From Rhodanobacter sp. B05 (GTDB taxonomy: Bacteria > Pseudomonadota > Gammaproteobacteria > Xanthomonadales > Rhodanobacteraceae): a DNA stretch of 64,000 bases. Shown here in pieces: positions 45,145-53,748 of the stretch. A program made the translations under genes and the position numbers. Within the stretch, counting starts at the first letter, position 1; every line of letters starts with the position of its first letter. The notes beneath the pieces were generated by a model. It did not search any database and was not told the DNA's origin. It was given only the letters and a program-made list of their open reading frames with translations. The stretch is from positions 434,001 through 498,000 of the forward strand of contig NZ_MUNU01000019.1 of assembly GCF_002001085.1 (NCBI RefSeq), written 5' to 3'.

Positions 45145-45681
45145 TCACCCCCGCCGCGCCGGCAAAAACCGGCTGTTGCGCAGCAGCCCCGCCGAGAGCA
45201 GCGACACCAGCACGCCGACTGGAAAGATCTCCGCGAAGGTCATCGGCAGGCGGTACATCGGGTTCGCGTACTGCGCCTTGAACGCCGCCATGTCGGCGCT
45301 CAGTTTCTCCAGCGCCTCGGCGCTTGCGCCTTTCGCCTGCTCGCTCGCGATGATCGCGTTCGCATAGGAGGTGGCGAAATCCATGTGCGTCATCGCCTGC
45401 ACCGCTTCCCACGCGGCCACATAGAAGATCCCGGCGATGAAGCTGACGCCCAGGCCGACACCGAGCGCCGGCCAGAAGCCGATCACCCCGCCCCGGTCCA
45501 CGTCGCGGTGCCGCTTGATCCCCACGAACACCGCGCTCAGTGCGATCAGCATCGTCGTGTAGCCGATCAGCATGCCGTATTTCAGCGGCGGCATCCCGGA
45601 GAACGCGGTGAAGGTGATGAGCTCGAAGCCGCCGACGACCAGGCCCGCGATCACGCCGTATTTCAGGATGGTGCGCAACAT
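45145..45681 (-). CDS. DUF4199 membrane protein
   Basis: A 178-residue protein with four predicted membrane helices and the DUF4199 pattern ILKYGVIAGLVVGGFELIT, then LIGYTTMLIALSAVFVGIKR and a final FPVGVLVSLLSAGLL. AAGGAGT before ATG 45681 supports the start. It lies 108 bp after the membrane-tethered LuxR gene, on the same strand. This pairing suggests joint function in sensing or regulation. The family has no assigned function. Confidence 0.8.
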   Translation of the reverse strand: MLRTILKYGVIAGLVVGGFELITFTAFSGMPPLKYGMLIGYTTMLIALSAVFVGIKRHRDVDRGGVIGFWPALGVGLGVSFIAGIFYVAAWEAVQAMTHMDFATSYANAIIASEQAKGASAEALEKLSADMAAFKAQYANPMYRLPMTFAEIFPVGVLVSLLSAGLLRNSRFLPARRG

Positions 45682-45789
45682 GGTGCTACTCCTTGAATGA
45701 TGGATTGAGCGGCCAGTAACCGCTATCCGGCGCCGCCCTGCAATCGCCCGAAAGGGTGATTTCGACATGTTCACCCGAACAAGCCCGCG

Positions 45790-46203
45790 TCAGCGCACGA
45801 TCCCCAGCTCGCGCGCCCGGCGGATCGCCTCGGTGCGCCGCCTTGCACCCAGCTTGTCGAACAGTCGCGCCACGTGCGTCTTGACGGTGTTCGGCGACAC
45901 GTGGAGGTGCGCGGCGATCTCCTTGTTGGAGTGGCCGGCGGCCAGCTCGTGCAGCACCTCCAGCTCACGCTCGCTCAGCCCCAGCGCCGCCTTCGCCTTC
46001 GGGTTGCCGTCGAAGACGATCGGTGTCGACGCCGCGAAAACCCGCACGCCCAGCACGATGCCGAGCACCAGGAAGCCGACCGCGACCAGGAACAGGTAGA
46101 CGTCACCGGAATGCATCCGCGCCAGTCGCTGGTAGTCGAGCCACTGCAGGGCCAGCGTCCCCGCCGCCAGCAGCGCCCCGTAGCCGACCACCCGCTTCCA
46201 CAT
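45790..46203 (-). CDS. membrane-tethered LuxR-type transcriptional regulator
   Basis: A 137-residue protein with two N-terminal membrane helices (VVGYGALLAAGTLALQWL and VYLFLVAVGFLVLGIVLGV) and a C-terminal LuxR/GerE HTH (LSERELEVLHELAAGHSNKE, then NTVKTHVARLFDKLGA). There is no receiver domain, so any input must come through the membrane part or the neighbouring DUF4199 protein. GAGGGGA upstream supports ATG 46203. Regulators of this type would act on DNA while bound to the membrane or after release by proteolysis, which is inference. Confidence 0.82.
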   Translation of the reverse strand: MWKRVVGYGALLAAGTLALQWLDYQRLARMHSGDVYLFLVAVGFLVLGIVLGVRVFAASTPIVFDGNPKAKAALGLSERELEVLHELAAGHSNKEIAAHLHVSPNTVKTHVARLFDKLGARRRTEAIRRARELGIVR

Positions 46204-46319
46204 CCGCACACATCCCCTCGCCTCGTACGAGGTCATCTTACGGGGAGTGGCCGGGGACGGCCATGGCTTTGAGGAACGAGGACGGGGCATGCCGGCGATG
46301 GGCTGGACATGCTTGACGG

Positions 46320-46363
46320 CGCTTCGACTCCGCCCGCTGCGCGAGCTACGCTCAGCGTGAACG
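46320..46363. repeat. possible dispersed repeat unit
   Basis: The stretch with CTTCGACTCCGC and GCTACGCTCAGCGTGAACGG resembles a short palindromic repeat common in proteobacterial genomes. Only one copy is in this window. Confidence 0.3.
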
Positions 46364-46403
46364 GCTGGGGGCTGGCGAACCCCCGGAACGACACCACCGA
46401 CCA

Positions 46404-47537
46404 CTACCCCAACAAACGCTCGCACACCGTCTGATACACCTCCGGCAGCTTCTCCAACTCCCCCACCTCCACGCACTCATCCACCTTGTGGATCGTCGCG
46501 TTGACCGGGCCGATCTCGACCACTTCGGTGCCCATCGGCGCGATGAAGCGGCCATCGGAGGTGCCGCCGCCGGTGCTTTGTTCGGGGTCGATGCCGCACA
46601 GGTCGCGGCAGACAGCCACCACAGTTTCGCGCAGCAGGCCACCGGGCGGGGTGAGGAAGGGTTCGCCGGACAGATTCCAGCCCAGGGTGAAGTCCAGGCC
46701 GTGGCGCTGCAGGATCGCTTCGGTGCGTGCGCGCAGGTCGTCGGCGCGGCTGGCCGTGCTGTAGCGGAAGTTGATCAGCGCAGCGAGGTCACCGGGGATC
46801 ACGTTGCTGGCACCGGTGCCGGCGTTGAGGTTGGAGACCTGGAACGAAGTCGGCGGAAAGTCACTGTTGCCTTCGTCCCAGCGCTCGGCCGCCAGCTCGG
46901 TCAATGCCGGCGCGAAGGCGTGGATCGGGTTCAGTGCCTTTTCCGGATACGCCACATGCCCCTGCACGCCGCGCACGCGAAGCGTGCCCGACAACGAGCC
47001 GCGCCGGCCGACGCGTATCAGGTCACCCAGCTTCTCCTTCGCCGACGGCTCGCCGACCACGCACCAGTCGATGCGTTCGCCAATGGCGCGGAAGTGCTCG
47101 ACCACCTTGCGCACGCCGTCGAGATTGGTCGGGCCTTCCTCGTCGCTGGTCAGCAGCAGGCCGGCCCGGCCGCGGTGATCGGGATGCGCCGCCACGAACT
47201 GTTCCAGCGCCACCACCATCGCCGCCACCGAGCCCTTCATGTCGGCGGCACCGCGGCCGTATAGACGGCCATCGCGGATCGTCGGCTCGAACGGCGGGCT
47301 CTGCCATGAGGCTTCCGGCCCGCTGGGCACCACATCGGTATGGCCGAGAAAGGCCAGCGTCGGACCATCCGTACCATGCGTCGCCCACAGATTGTCGACC
47401 TCGCCATAGCGCAGGTGTTCGACGCGGAAGCCGGCACGCTCCAGCCGGCCGCCGATCACGGGCAGGCAGCCCGCGTCTTCCGGCGTTACCGAACGACGGC
47501 GGATCAGGTCACAGGCAAGTTCGAAGACGTCTGACAT
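46404..47537 (-). CDS. dapE: succinyl-diaminopimelate desuccinylase
   Basis: A 377-residue M20-family zinc enzyme that removes succinate from N-succinyl-LL-2,6-diaminopimelate in lysine and peptidoglycan synthesis. The length matches DapE (375). Metal ligands are His66 and Asp99 in [11 protein letters not shown] and ADMKGS, with catalytic Glu133 in TSDEEGP. The family ending [13 protein letters not shown] is present. The start [11 protein letters not shown] (ATG 47537) is preferred to an extension that contains dispersed-repeat DNA. dapD lies a few genes upstream in the same direction. Confidence 0.95.
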   Translation of the reverse strand: MSDVFELACDLIRRRSVTPEDAGCLPVIGGRLERAGFRVEHLRYGEVDNLWATHGTDGPTLAFLGHTDVVPSGPEASWQSPPFEPTIRDGRLYGRGAADMKGSVAAMVVALEQFVAAHPDHRGRAGLLLTSDEEGPTNLDGVRKVVEHFRAIGERIDWCVVGEPSAKEKLGDLIRVGRRGSLSGTLRVRGVQGHVAYPEKALNPIHAFAPALTELAAERWDEGNSDFPPTSFQVSNLNAGTGASNVIPGDLAALINFRYSTASRADDLRARTEAILQRHGLDFTLGWNLSGEPFLTPPGGLLRETVVAVCRDLCGIDPEQSTGGGTSDGRFIAPMGTEVVEIGPVNATIHKVDECVEVGELEKLPEVYQTVCERLLG

Positions 47538-47586
47538 AGGTACCTGCGCGGGATGGCAGTTAATTCTTGGCGCAAAGGCCACGTTT

Positions 47587-47677
47587 CTCGTCATTCCTGC
47601 GAAGGCAGGAATCCAGTGACTCAGCCTTTCGTATGCTGCCAGAGGCACTGGATCCTCGCCTTCGCGAGGATGACGAG
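47587..47677. repeat. inverted-repeat element upstream of dapE
   Basis: CGTCATTCCTGCGAAGGC at 47587-47618 (extended arm) and CGCCTTCGCGAGGATGACGA at 47646-47677 form inverted arms of about 32 bp with a 27-bp spacer. Each arm also contains a short self-complementary core (CCTGCGAAGGCAGG, TCGCCTTCGCGA). This looks like a dispersed extragenic repeat, common in this order. Confidence 0.7.
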
Positions 47678-47754
47678 CTTGGACAGTGCATTCGTATCTG
47701 CGCGACACGGAAGGGGCGATGGCACAGCATAGCAAGCACGCCCTGCCCGTTTCT

Positions 47755-48834
47755 TCAGCCCATCAGCACCGTGCCCAGCAGATGGCCCACGCCATAGGTG
47801 ATCGCGGCGGCGGCGGCCGTGATGGCGAGTTGCCGGGCGACCGAGAACAGCATGCTGCGCCCGGTGAACAGCGAGGTGCCGATACCGATCAACGCCAGCC
47901 CGGCGGCGGTGGAACACGCGCTGGCCAGCAAGGCGGCATGGCCGCCGAGGAAGAAGTACGGCGCCACCGGAAACAGCGCGCCGCAGGCGAACAGGCAGAA
48001 CGACGAGATCGCCGCGCCATAGGCCGAGCCGCCGAGCTCGCCCGGATCGACCCCGAGATCCTCGCGCACCAGCATGTCCAGTGCCGCACGCGGGGTTTCG
48101 GCAATGTGCTCGGCCAGGTGCTCCGCGGCGGCCGGTTCCAGCCCCTTCTCGCGATAGATGCCGGCGATATGCCGCAGGCCGTCTTCCGGCGCCACGGCGA
48201 GGCGCTCGGCGCGTTCGGTGATCTGCGCCTGATAGAACTCGCGCGAACTGTTTACCGACAGCCACTCGCCCAGCGCCATCGAGCAGGCACCGGCGACCAG
48301 GCCGGCCAGACCGGCCAGCAGCACGGCGCGATCGCCCGACGCGGCGCCGGCCATGCCCATCACCAGGCTGACGTTGGAAACCAGCCCGTCGTTGGCGCCG
48401 AGCACGGCCGCCCGCAGCGTGTTGCCGCTTTGCGTCTGATGCCGGCGACCGTGCGCGCCAAGCTCGTGCGATGGAATGAAATGATCGCGGTGGCCGCTGC
48501 GATCCACCGGCGTGTCGTCGTGGTCGGCATGTTCCAGCCGCACCACCGTCGGCATCACGAATTCGGTGCCGAAGTGCCGTGCAAACCAGCTCAACGCACG
48601 TACGCGCGCACCGATGCGGATCGGCGGCACAACCTCGCCCAAGCCGCGCAGGCGCGTTTCCCAGAACTGTGCATTGCGCTGCTCGCCGGCCGCGATGCGT
48701 CGATAGACCTGACTCAGCCGCGGATCGGTCGCCAGCTCGGCCAGCCGTCCATACAACGCGGCGTTGTCGCGTTCGATGCGCAGGTTGCTGCGGAACCTGC
48801 GTGCCGGGTGATTGCCCATGTCGACGCCGGTCAT
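47755..48834 (-). CDS. VIT1/CCC1-family transporter with ferritin-like N-terminus
   Basis: A 359-residue protein. Residues about 15-120 resemble the rubrerythrin-like domain fused to VIT proteins such as MbfA ([20 protein letters not shown]). Here the normal ExxH metal motif reads EQRN (Glu51...Asn54). The C-terminal part (about 135-359) is the VIT/CCC1 fold with [35 protein letters not shown] and five membrane helices. It likely moves iron or manganese out of the cytosol. The start overlaps the DUF2165 stop by four bases (ATGA). Confidence 0.88.
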   Translation of the reverse strand: MTGVDMGNHPARRFRSNLRIERDNAALYGRLAELATDPRLSQVYRRIAAGEQRNAQFWETRLRGLGEVVPPIRIGARVRALSWFARHFGTEFVMPTVVRLEHADHDDTPVDRSGHRDHFIPSHELGAHGRRHQTQSGNTLRAAVLGANDGLVSNVSLVMGMAGAASGDRAVLLAGLAGLVAGACSMALGEWLSVNSSREFYQAQITERAERLAVAPEDGLRHIAGIYREKGLEPAAAEHLAEHIAETPRAALDMLVREDLGVDPGELGGSAYGAAISSFCLFACGALFPVAPYFFLGGHAALLASACSTAAGLALIGIGTSLFTGRSMLFSVARQLAITAAAAAITYGVGHLLGTVLMG

Positions 48835-49331
48835 GGCTGGTCGAGCTCGTTGTCGTGCTGGCCCAGATAGACCAGCGCGACGAGCAACACGACGACGAAA
48901 CGGAAGGCACTTTCCAGGCCGTTCCACTGGCTGGACATCCACATGCCGAACCACTCGCCGCCGATCGCCATGAAGCCACCGAGCCACAACATCAGGCCGA
49001 CGGTCAGTCCAGGCACGGCCATGCGCTTGGCACGATGAAACACCGTCGCCGACGCGCGGCGCGTGCGCCACATGCGCCAGGCACCGATCCAGCACAACAG
49101 CGCGGCCAGCGTTTCGGTGGCGATGATCAGCATGTAGGCGATGTGCTGCAGCAGCGGCGAATGGATTGCACGGTAGTGGATGCCGGCATCGGGGAAGATC
49201 GAATCCATCGCCAGCACGTGCTGCACGAACACCCGGTTGCTGCCGTAGTCGGTGATGTTGCCGAACGCGACCAGCGCCAGCCACAACGCGATCGTCGCCA
49301 TCAGCAGGATCTTCGAAAGGCGCATCGGCAT
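48831..49331 (-). CDS. DUF2165 membrane protein
   Basis: A 166-residue protein with four membrane helices, recognised from FGNITDYGSNRVFVQHVLAM, which is characteristic of DUF2165, and WFGMWMSSQWNGLESAFRFV. Its start abuts the stop of the ArsC-like gene, and its stop overlaps the VIT gene by four bases, so ArsC-like, DUF2165 and VIT form one operon. The function is unknown. Confidence 0.85.
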   Translation of the reverse strand: MPMRLSKILLMATIALWLALVAFGNITDYGSNRVFVQHVLAMDSIFPDAGIHYRAIHSPLLQHIAYMLIIATETLAALLCWIGAWRMWRTRRASATVFHRAKRMAVPGLTVGLMLWLGGFMAIGGEWFGMWMSSQWNGLESAFRFVVVLLVALVYLGQHDNELDQP

Positions 49332-49332
49332 C

Positions 49333-49686
49333 TCAGCGCCCGAACAGCTTCTTGAAGCCGTTGTCGGTGAACCCCACGCTTACCGCACCGTCCGGTTGCA
49401 CCACCACCGGACGACGAATGAGTGCGGGGTATTCCTTCAGCAGCAGCGTCCACTCCGGATCGCTGCCGGGGTTCTTGCGCTGCGGCAGCAGGTTGCGCCA
49501 GGTGGTGGACGACTTGTTGACCAGTTTTTCCCAGCCACCGAGCTGCGCCGCCCAGTCTTTCAGCGTCGCCGCCGGCACCGGGTTGGCGCGGTAGTCGATG
49601 AACTGATGCGGTACTTCGAAGCGGGCGAGCCAGTTGCGCGCTTTCCTGCAGGTGTCGCAGTCGGGAAGGCCGTAAAGAGTCGTCAT
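49333..49686 (-). CDS. ArsC/Spx-family reductase-like protein (YffB type)
   Basis: A 117-residue thioredoxin-fold protein starting MTTLYGLPDCDTCRKARNWL, with a CDTC pair (Cys10 and Cys13), and ending RRPVVV...FTDNGFKKLFGR. It is of the YffB/ArsC-like type rather than true arsenate reductase. The gene is often found next to dapD or dapE in this lineage, which is the case here. The reduced substrate is not known. Confidence 0.88.
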   Translation of the reverse strand: MTTLYGLPDCDTCRKARNWLARFEVPHQFIDYRANPVPAATLKDWAAQLGGWEKLVNKSSTTWRNLLPQRKNPGSDPEWTLLLKEYPALIRRPVVVQPDGAVSVGFTDNGFKKLFGR

Positions 49687-49701
49687 GCCGGGTTTCCCCT
49701 T

Positions 49702-49774
49702 GTAGGAGCCCGCTCGCGGGCGATGATTTTGTACCGGGACTCGGGAAGAGCATCGCCCGCAAGCGGGCTCCTAC
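49702..49774. repeat. REP-like inverted-repeat doublet (second copy)
   Basis: GTAGGAGCCCGCTCGCGGGC... at 49702-49725 and its inverted partner at 49751-49774 differ at a single base. It is the same element as at 35021-35147, with a shorter spacer. The right arm overlaps the last codons of dapD. Confidence 0.85.
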
Positions 49775-50598
49775 ACGGCGGCGCGCAAGAGGTCGTTGAT
49801 GCTGGTCTTGCTGCGGGTTTTTTCGTCGACCTGCTTGACGATGATCGCGGCGTACAGGCTGTGGCTGCCGTCTTTCGCGGGCAGGCTGCCGGCCACCACC
49901 ACGCTGCCGGCCGGCACGCGGCCGTAGCTGACCTCGCCAGTGGCGCGGTTGTAGATGCGGGTGGACTGGCCGAGGAACACGCCCATGCCGATCACGCTGC
50001 CCTTCTCCACCACCACGCCCTCGACCACTTCCGAGCGCGCGCCGATGAAGCAGTTGTCCTCGATGATGGTCGGGTTGGCCTGCAGCGGCTCCAGCACGCC
50101 GCCGATGCCGACGCCGCCGGACAGGTGCACATCCGCACCGATCTGCGCGCACGAACCGACCGTGGCCCACGTATCGACCATCGTGCCTGCACCCACGTAG
50201 GCGCCGATGTTGACGTAGCTCGGCATCAGCACCGCGTCCTTCGCGATATGCGCGCCGCGACGTACCAGTGCGCCGGGCACCACGCGCGCGCCTAGCTGCT
50301 GCAATTCCGCGTCGTTGCCGCGGGCGAAGCGCAGCGGCACCTTGTCGAACGCCTGCGCCGGGCCGCCATCGACCACGCGGTTGTCGTTGATGCGGAAGTA
50401 CAGCAGCACCGCCTTCTTGATCCACTGGTTCACCGTCCAGCCACCATTGCTGTCCGGCTCGGCGACACGGCGCTCGCCGGATTCGAGCAGGTCGAGGACC
50501 TGGCCGATGGCCGGGCGCAGGTGGGTCTCGATCTCGGCCTGGGTCAGTGCGTTGCGGCGTTCGAAGGCGTCGTCGATCAGGGTTTCAATGGCTTGCAT
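49771..50598 (-). CDS. dapD: 2,3,4,5-tetrahydropyridine-2,6-dicarboxylate N-succinyltransferase
   Basis: A 275-residue enzyme that succinylates tetrahydrodipicolinate in the lysine/DAP pathway. The length matches E. coli DapD (274). The N-terminal helical region ([13 protein letters not shown]) leads to the left-handed beta-helix of hexapeptide repeats, including [20 protein letters not shown] and [15 protein letters not shown]. The start follows the family N-terminus. dapE lies downstream on the same strand, after an insertion of ArsC-like, DUF2165 and VIT genes. Confidence 0.96.
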   Translation of the reverse strand: MQAIETLIDDAFERRNALTQAEIETHLRPAIGQVLDLLESGERRVAEPDSNGGWTVNQWIKKAVLLYFRINDNRVVDGGPAQAFDKVPLRFARGNDAELQQLGARVVPGALVRRGAHIAKDAVLMPSYVNIGAYVGAGTMVDTWATVGSCAQIGADVHLSGGVGIGGVLEPLQANPTIIEDNCFIGARSEVVEGVVVEKGSVIGMGVFLGQSTRIYNRATGEVSYGRVPAGSVVVAGSLPAKDGSHSLYAAIIVKQVDEKTRSKTSINDLLRAAV

Positions 50599-50768
50599 GA
50601 GGCTGGTTCACTGGTGGCAGTCGGTCGGAAAGCGGCAGCCCGGGGCTGATCGCGAAGAGTACATGTTGCGCGTGTCTGTACCGCCGGCGCGGTTCATCCA
50701 TCTTTAACGCATGCCGGCAGTACATTGGTGGGACGTCCATTCTTCCACACCCAGCCAAGGAGCCGTAA

Positions 50769-51323
50769 ATGAGCCAGATCAAGGTCGCCGTTCTCGTCGG
50801 AAGCCTGCGCATGGATTCGTTCAATCGCCGGCTCGCCCGCGCGGTGGAGAAGCTTGCCCCGGCGGAGTTCGCGTTCCGCCACATCCGGATCGACGATCTG
50901 CCGCTGTATTCGCAGGACTTCGACGCGGCCTACCCGGCCACCGCCACCCGGCTGAAGAAGGATATCGAGTCGGTCGACGCCTTGCTGTTCGCCACGCCCG
51001 AGTACAACCGCTCGATTCCCGGCGTGCTGAAGAACGCGATCGACATCGCCTCGCGCCCGTGGGGCACCAACTCGTTCGCCGGCAAGCCGGCGGGGGTGAT
51101 CGGCACCTCGATCGGCTCGACCGGCACCTCGATGGCCCAGCAGCACCTGCGCAACGTGCTGGCCTACCTGGACGTACCCACCCTGCCCCAGCCGGAGGTG
51201 TTCATCCACTTCAAGGACGAGCTGATCGCCGACGACGGCAGCATCGCCAGCGATGGCACGCGGAAATTCCTGCAGGGGTTCGTCGACAGCTACGTGGCCT
51301 GGGTCCGCCGTTTCGTGCGCTGA
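50769..51323 (+). CDS. NADPH-dependent FMN reductase family protein
   Basis: A 184-residue flavodoxin-fold protein starting MSQIKVAVLVGSLRMDSFNR, where GSLR-x-SFN binds FMN phosphate. The conserved FATPEYNRSIPGVLKNAID loop and a C-terminal helix (KFLQGFVDSYVAW) are also visible. It reduces FMN, quinones or azo/chromate compounds with NAD(P)H. It is divergent from dapD and preceded by AAGGAG seven bases before ATG 50769. Confidence 0.9.
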   Translation: MSQIKVAVLVGSLRMDSFNRRLARAVEKLAPAEFAFRHIRIDDLPLYSQDFDAAYPATATRLKKDIESVDALLFATPEYNRSIPGVLKNAIDIASRPWGTNSFAGKPAGVIGTSIGSTGTSMAQQHLRNVLAYLDVPTLPQPEVFIHFKDELIADDGSIASDGTRKFLQGFVDSYVAWVRRFVR

Positions 51324-51474
51324 GCCCGGCCGAGCCTCTGCCGCGTCGCCGCGATTCGCCTCGCGGGCGGCGCCGAAGGCTCCACCCGCTTGGCACCTGC
51401 GGAAGGGAAAGACGGCAGATCAGCGAGGCCGATGACGGCGCCAGCCGACCCTACGCCGCGCGTGGTTTTGTGCC

Positions 51475-51502
51475 GATAATTTGTGATAATGCGTTGATTA
51501 TC
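51475..51502 (+). promoter_or_regulatory. AT-rich inverted repeat and -10-like box before tssA
   Basis: GATAAT (51485-51490) and ATTATC (51497-51502) form an inverted repeat, and GATAAT also occurs at 51475-51480. TGTGATAAT reads as an extended -10 element. The AT-rich block stands out from the GC-rich surroundings. No good -35 was found. Confidence 0.4.
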
Positions 51503-51522
51503 CCGAACGTCGGTGCAGAGCC

Positions 51523-52563
51523 ATGGCGCAATATAATCTGGAGTCCTTGCTGGCCCCGGTATCCGACGAATTGCCGGCCGGACCGGATCTCGAATACGAC
51601 CCCGAGTTCCTCGCGCTCGAACGCGCTGCCGCGCCCAAGGCCGAGCGCGCCATCGGCGACACGGTCAAGGCTGCCGAGGAGCCGGACTGGGACAAGGTCG
51701 TCGAACTGTCCGAAGCCGTGCTGGGCCGATCCAAGGATCTGCGCGCCGCCGTTCACCTCACCGCCGGCTGGATGCGCACTTCCGGCATGCCCGGCTGGAG
51801 CGCCGGCCTCGGACTGATCCGCGGCCTGCTCGAACAGTTCTGGGACAACGTGCATCCGCAGCTGGATGCCGAGGACGACAACGATCCCACCATGCGCGTC
51901 AACGCGGTGGTACCGCTGAGTGACCTGCAAGGTGTCCTCGGTTATTTCCGCAGCACGCCATTCGTGCAGTCACCCCGGATGGGTCGCTTCAGCCTGCGCG
52001 ACCTGCGCATCGCCAATGGCACGCTCAAGACAGGCACCTCCGACGACGGCCCGGAAGCGAGCCTGACGGACATGGAAGCCTGCTGCATGGACTGCGCCGA
52101 GGATGAGCTGGTCCAGACCACCGCGGCCATCCGCGAATCGCTGGAACACGCCAAGGCGATCGACGCGATCTTCACCGACCAGCTCGGCTCGGCCGGGCCG
52201 GATTTCAAGAACCTGCTCGGCGATATCCAGGAATTGAAGAAGTTCCTGGATCCGCAGCTGGCCCGACGCCTGCCGCCGGAAGCTGGCGCGGACGGAAACG
52301 CGGAAGGCGGCGATGAATCCGGCGGCGCGGTGACGGGTGCCGTGCGCGCTTCCGGGGCGATCGCCGGACCGCAGGACGTCATGCGTCGCCTTGACGAGGT
52401 CTGCGACTACTACACCCGCTGCGAACCCTCCAGCCCGGTGCCGCTGCTGTTGCGTCGCGCCCAGCGACTGGTCGGGATGGACTTCATGGACCTGCTCAAG
52501 GACCTGGCGCCAGGCGGCATCTCGGAACTGCGCGTGGTTTCAGGCACGCCCGACGACGAGTAG
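51523..52563 (+). CDS. tssA: type VI secretion system protein TssA
   Basis: A 346-residue protein with an N-terminal ImpA_N domain: LLAPVSDELPAGPDLEYDPE, then AERAIGDTVKAAEEPDWDKV and LTAGWMRTSGMPGWSAGL. The C-terminal part contains DVMRRLDEVCDYYTRCEPSS and PVPLLLRRAQRLVGMDFMDL, typical of short TssA proteins that nucleate the baseplate and sheath. No other tss gene follows here; the next genes converge and belong to a two-partner secretion locus. It is either an orphan or the edge of a rearranged T6SS cluster. Confidence 0.9.
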   Translation: MAQYNLESLLAPVSDELPAGPDLEYDPEFLALERAAAPKAERAIGDTVKAAEEPDWDKVVELSEAVLGRSKDLRAAVHLTAGWMRTSGMPGWSAGLGLIRGLLEQFWDNVHPQLDAEDDNDPTMRVNAVVPLSDLQGVLGYFRSTPFVQSPRMGRFSLRDLRIANGTLKTGTSDDGPEASLTDMEACCMDCAEDELVQTTAAIRESLEHAKAIDAIFTDQLGSAGPDFKNLLGDIQELKKFLDPQLARRLPPEAGADGNAEGGDESGGAVTGAVRASGAIAGPQDVMRRLDEVCDYYTRCEPSSPVPLLLRRAQRLVGMDFMDLLKDLAPGGISELRVVSGTPDDE

Positions 52564-52566
52564 CCC

Positions 52567-52594
52567 GCTTGCCGCCGCGAAACCGGCGGCAAGC
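52567..52594. terminator. bidirectional terminator between tssA and the TPS operon
   Basis: GCTTGCCGCC and GGCGGCAAGC form a perfect 10-bp stem with an 8-base loop, 4 bp after the tssA stop and 12 bp from the end of the convergent gene. It lacks a strong T-run on either side. Confidence 0.6.
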
Positions 52595-52605
52595 CTGCGG
52601 CTTGC

Positions 52606-53748
52606 TCAATAGACGCCCTTGCAGCTGCTGGTCGCGGGGCGCACCACGAGTTGATGCACCGAAGGATCCCAGCTCAGGGACAGCCCGCCCGGAAGCCCGG
52701 CGGTGATGCCGGCCGAGGCGATCTGGCTGATCGGTCCGACCGTGGCGGCATGTCCATCGCCGAACTTCACCGTCGCACTGATGCTGTAGCTGAGCGGATC
52801 GGAGCAACCGCTGACCTTGACGTAGGTGGCCACCGTGCCGTGGCCGACGCCGTCGGGCATGCTGCCGGTGACGGGCGGCATCGCCTGGCCCATCCCGCCA
52901 CCCGGCGCAGGACAGGTCTCGCTCAGCGAATAGCTCACGGAGACCTTCGCCGCCGGTGCCACCTGCACCACGGCCGTCGTTTCCGGCTGGGTCGTGCAAC
53001 CCACCAGGAACGCCTTGCGCTTGGGCACCACATGCAGCACGTAACTGCCGGGCTGGAGCTGGGCGCCATCCGGCAACTTCAACTCGATCCGGTTGGGCAG
53101 CACGCCGGTCACCAGCGGCTGCACGCTCTGCGGCTTGCCCTGCCCGTCGGTTGCGGTGACGACCGGGCTGGCACATTGCGCGTCGAACAGGTTCTCGCCG
53201 GTCAGCGCGAATGCCACCGGCTTGCCGTCATCATGCAGGACGAAGAGCGGCCGTCGATCCAGGGTTTCGACACCGTTGATCACCGGTTGCAGCTTGGACG
53301 CGCCCGAAGCCGCGGCCTCCAGCTCAAGGGTCTTCGCCAGCGCACCGGCCATCGCCGCCGTATCGTCACCGAGACAGCTCCTGCTTGCCTCGAGGAACGC
53401 CCGCGTGCGCTGCACCGCCGCCTCGGCGTGATAGGCATCGGCCTTGGCGTCGTTGCCCAGCGTATCGATCGGCTTGGCCACATCGCCGCCCAGTGACTTG
53501 CCCAGGCGATCGGCCATGCTGGCGAGACGCTGACTGATGGTCGCCACGTTCGATGCGGGCAGGTCCGCCGACCGCAATGCGAGGTCATGCTGCGCGGTTT
53601 GCAATTGCGTGATGATGATCGCGCCGGTCAATCTCGGCGCGATCTGGGGAGCGCTCTGCGGCGCGTCCTGTGCCGCGGCCAGGCCGACCGGAACCGGCGC
53701 GAGCAAGGCGAACGCAATGCCTGCGCCGAGTCGTCTGCCGATGGTCAT
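52606..53748 (-). CDS. exported hypothetical protein, third gene of the TPS operon
   Basis: A 380-residue protein with a signal peptide (LGAGIAFALLAPVPVGLAAA, cleavage near residue 25). The first ~130 residues are helical (SQRLASMADRLGKSL). The middle region resembles an IPT/Ig-like beta domain (FVLHDDGKPVAFALTGENLF, then GSYVLHVVPKRKAF), and Cys residues are spaced through the second half. Its start overlaps the exoprotein stop by four bases (ATGA), so it is translationally coupled to it. It may help fold, anchor or process the exoprotein. No family was recognised. Confidence 0.6.
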   Translation of the reverse strand: MTIGRRLGAGIAFALLAPVPVGLAAAQDAPQSAPQIAPRLTGAIIITQLQTAQHDLALRSADLPASNVATISQRLASMADRLGKSLGGDVAKPIDTLGNDAKADAYHAEAAVQRTRAFLEASRSCLGDDTAAMAGALAKTLELEAAASGASKLQPVINGVETLDRRPLFVLHDDGKPVAFALTGENLFDAQCASPVVTATDGQGKPQSVQPLVTGVLPNRIELKLPDGAQLQPGSYVLHVVPKRKAFLVGCTTQPETTAVVQVAPAAKVSVSYSLSETCPAPGGGMGQAMPPVTGSMPDGVGHGTVATYVKVSGCSDPLSYSISATVKFGDGHAATVGPISQIASAGITAGLPGGLSLSWDPSVHQLVVRPATSSCKGVY

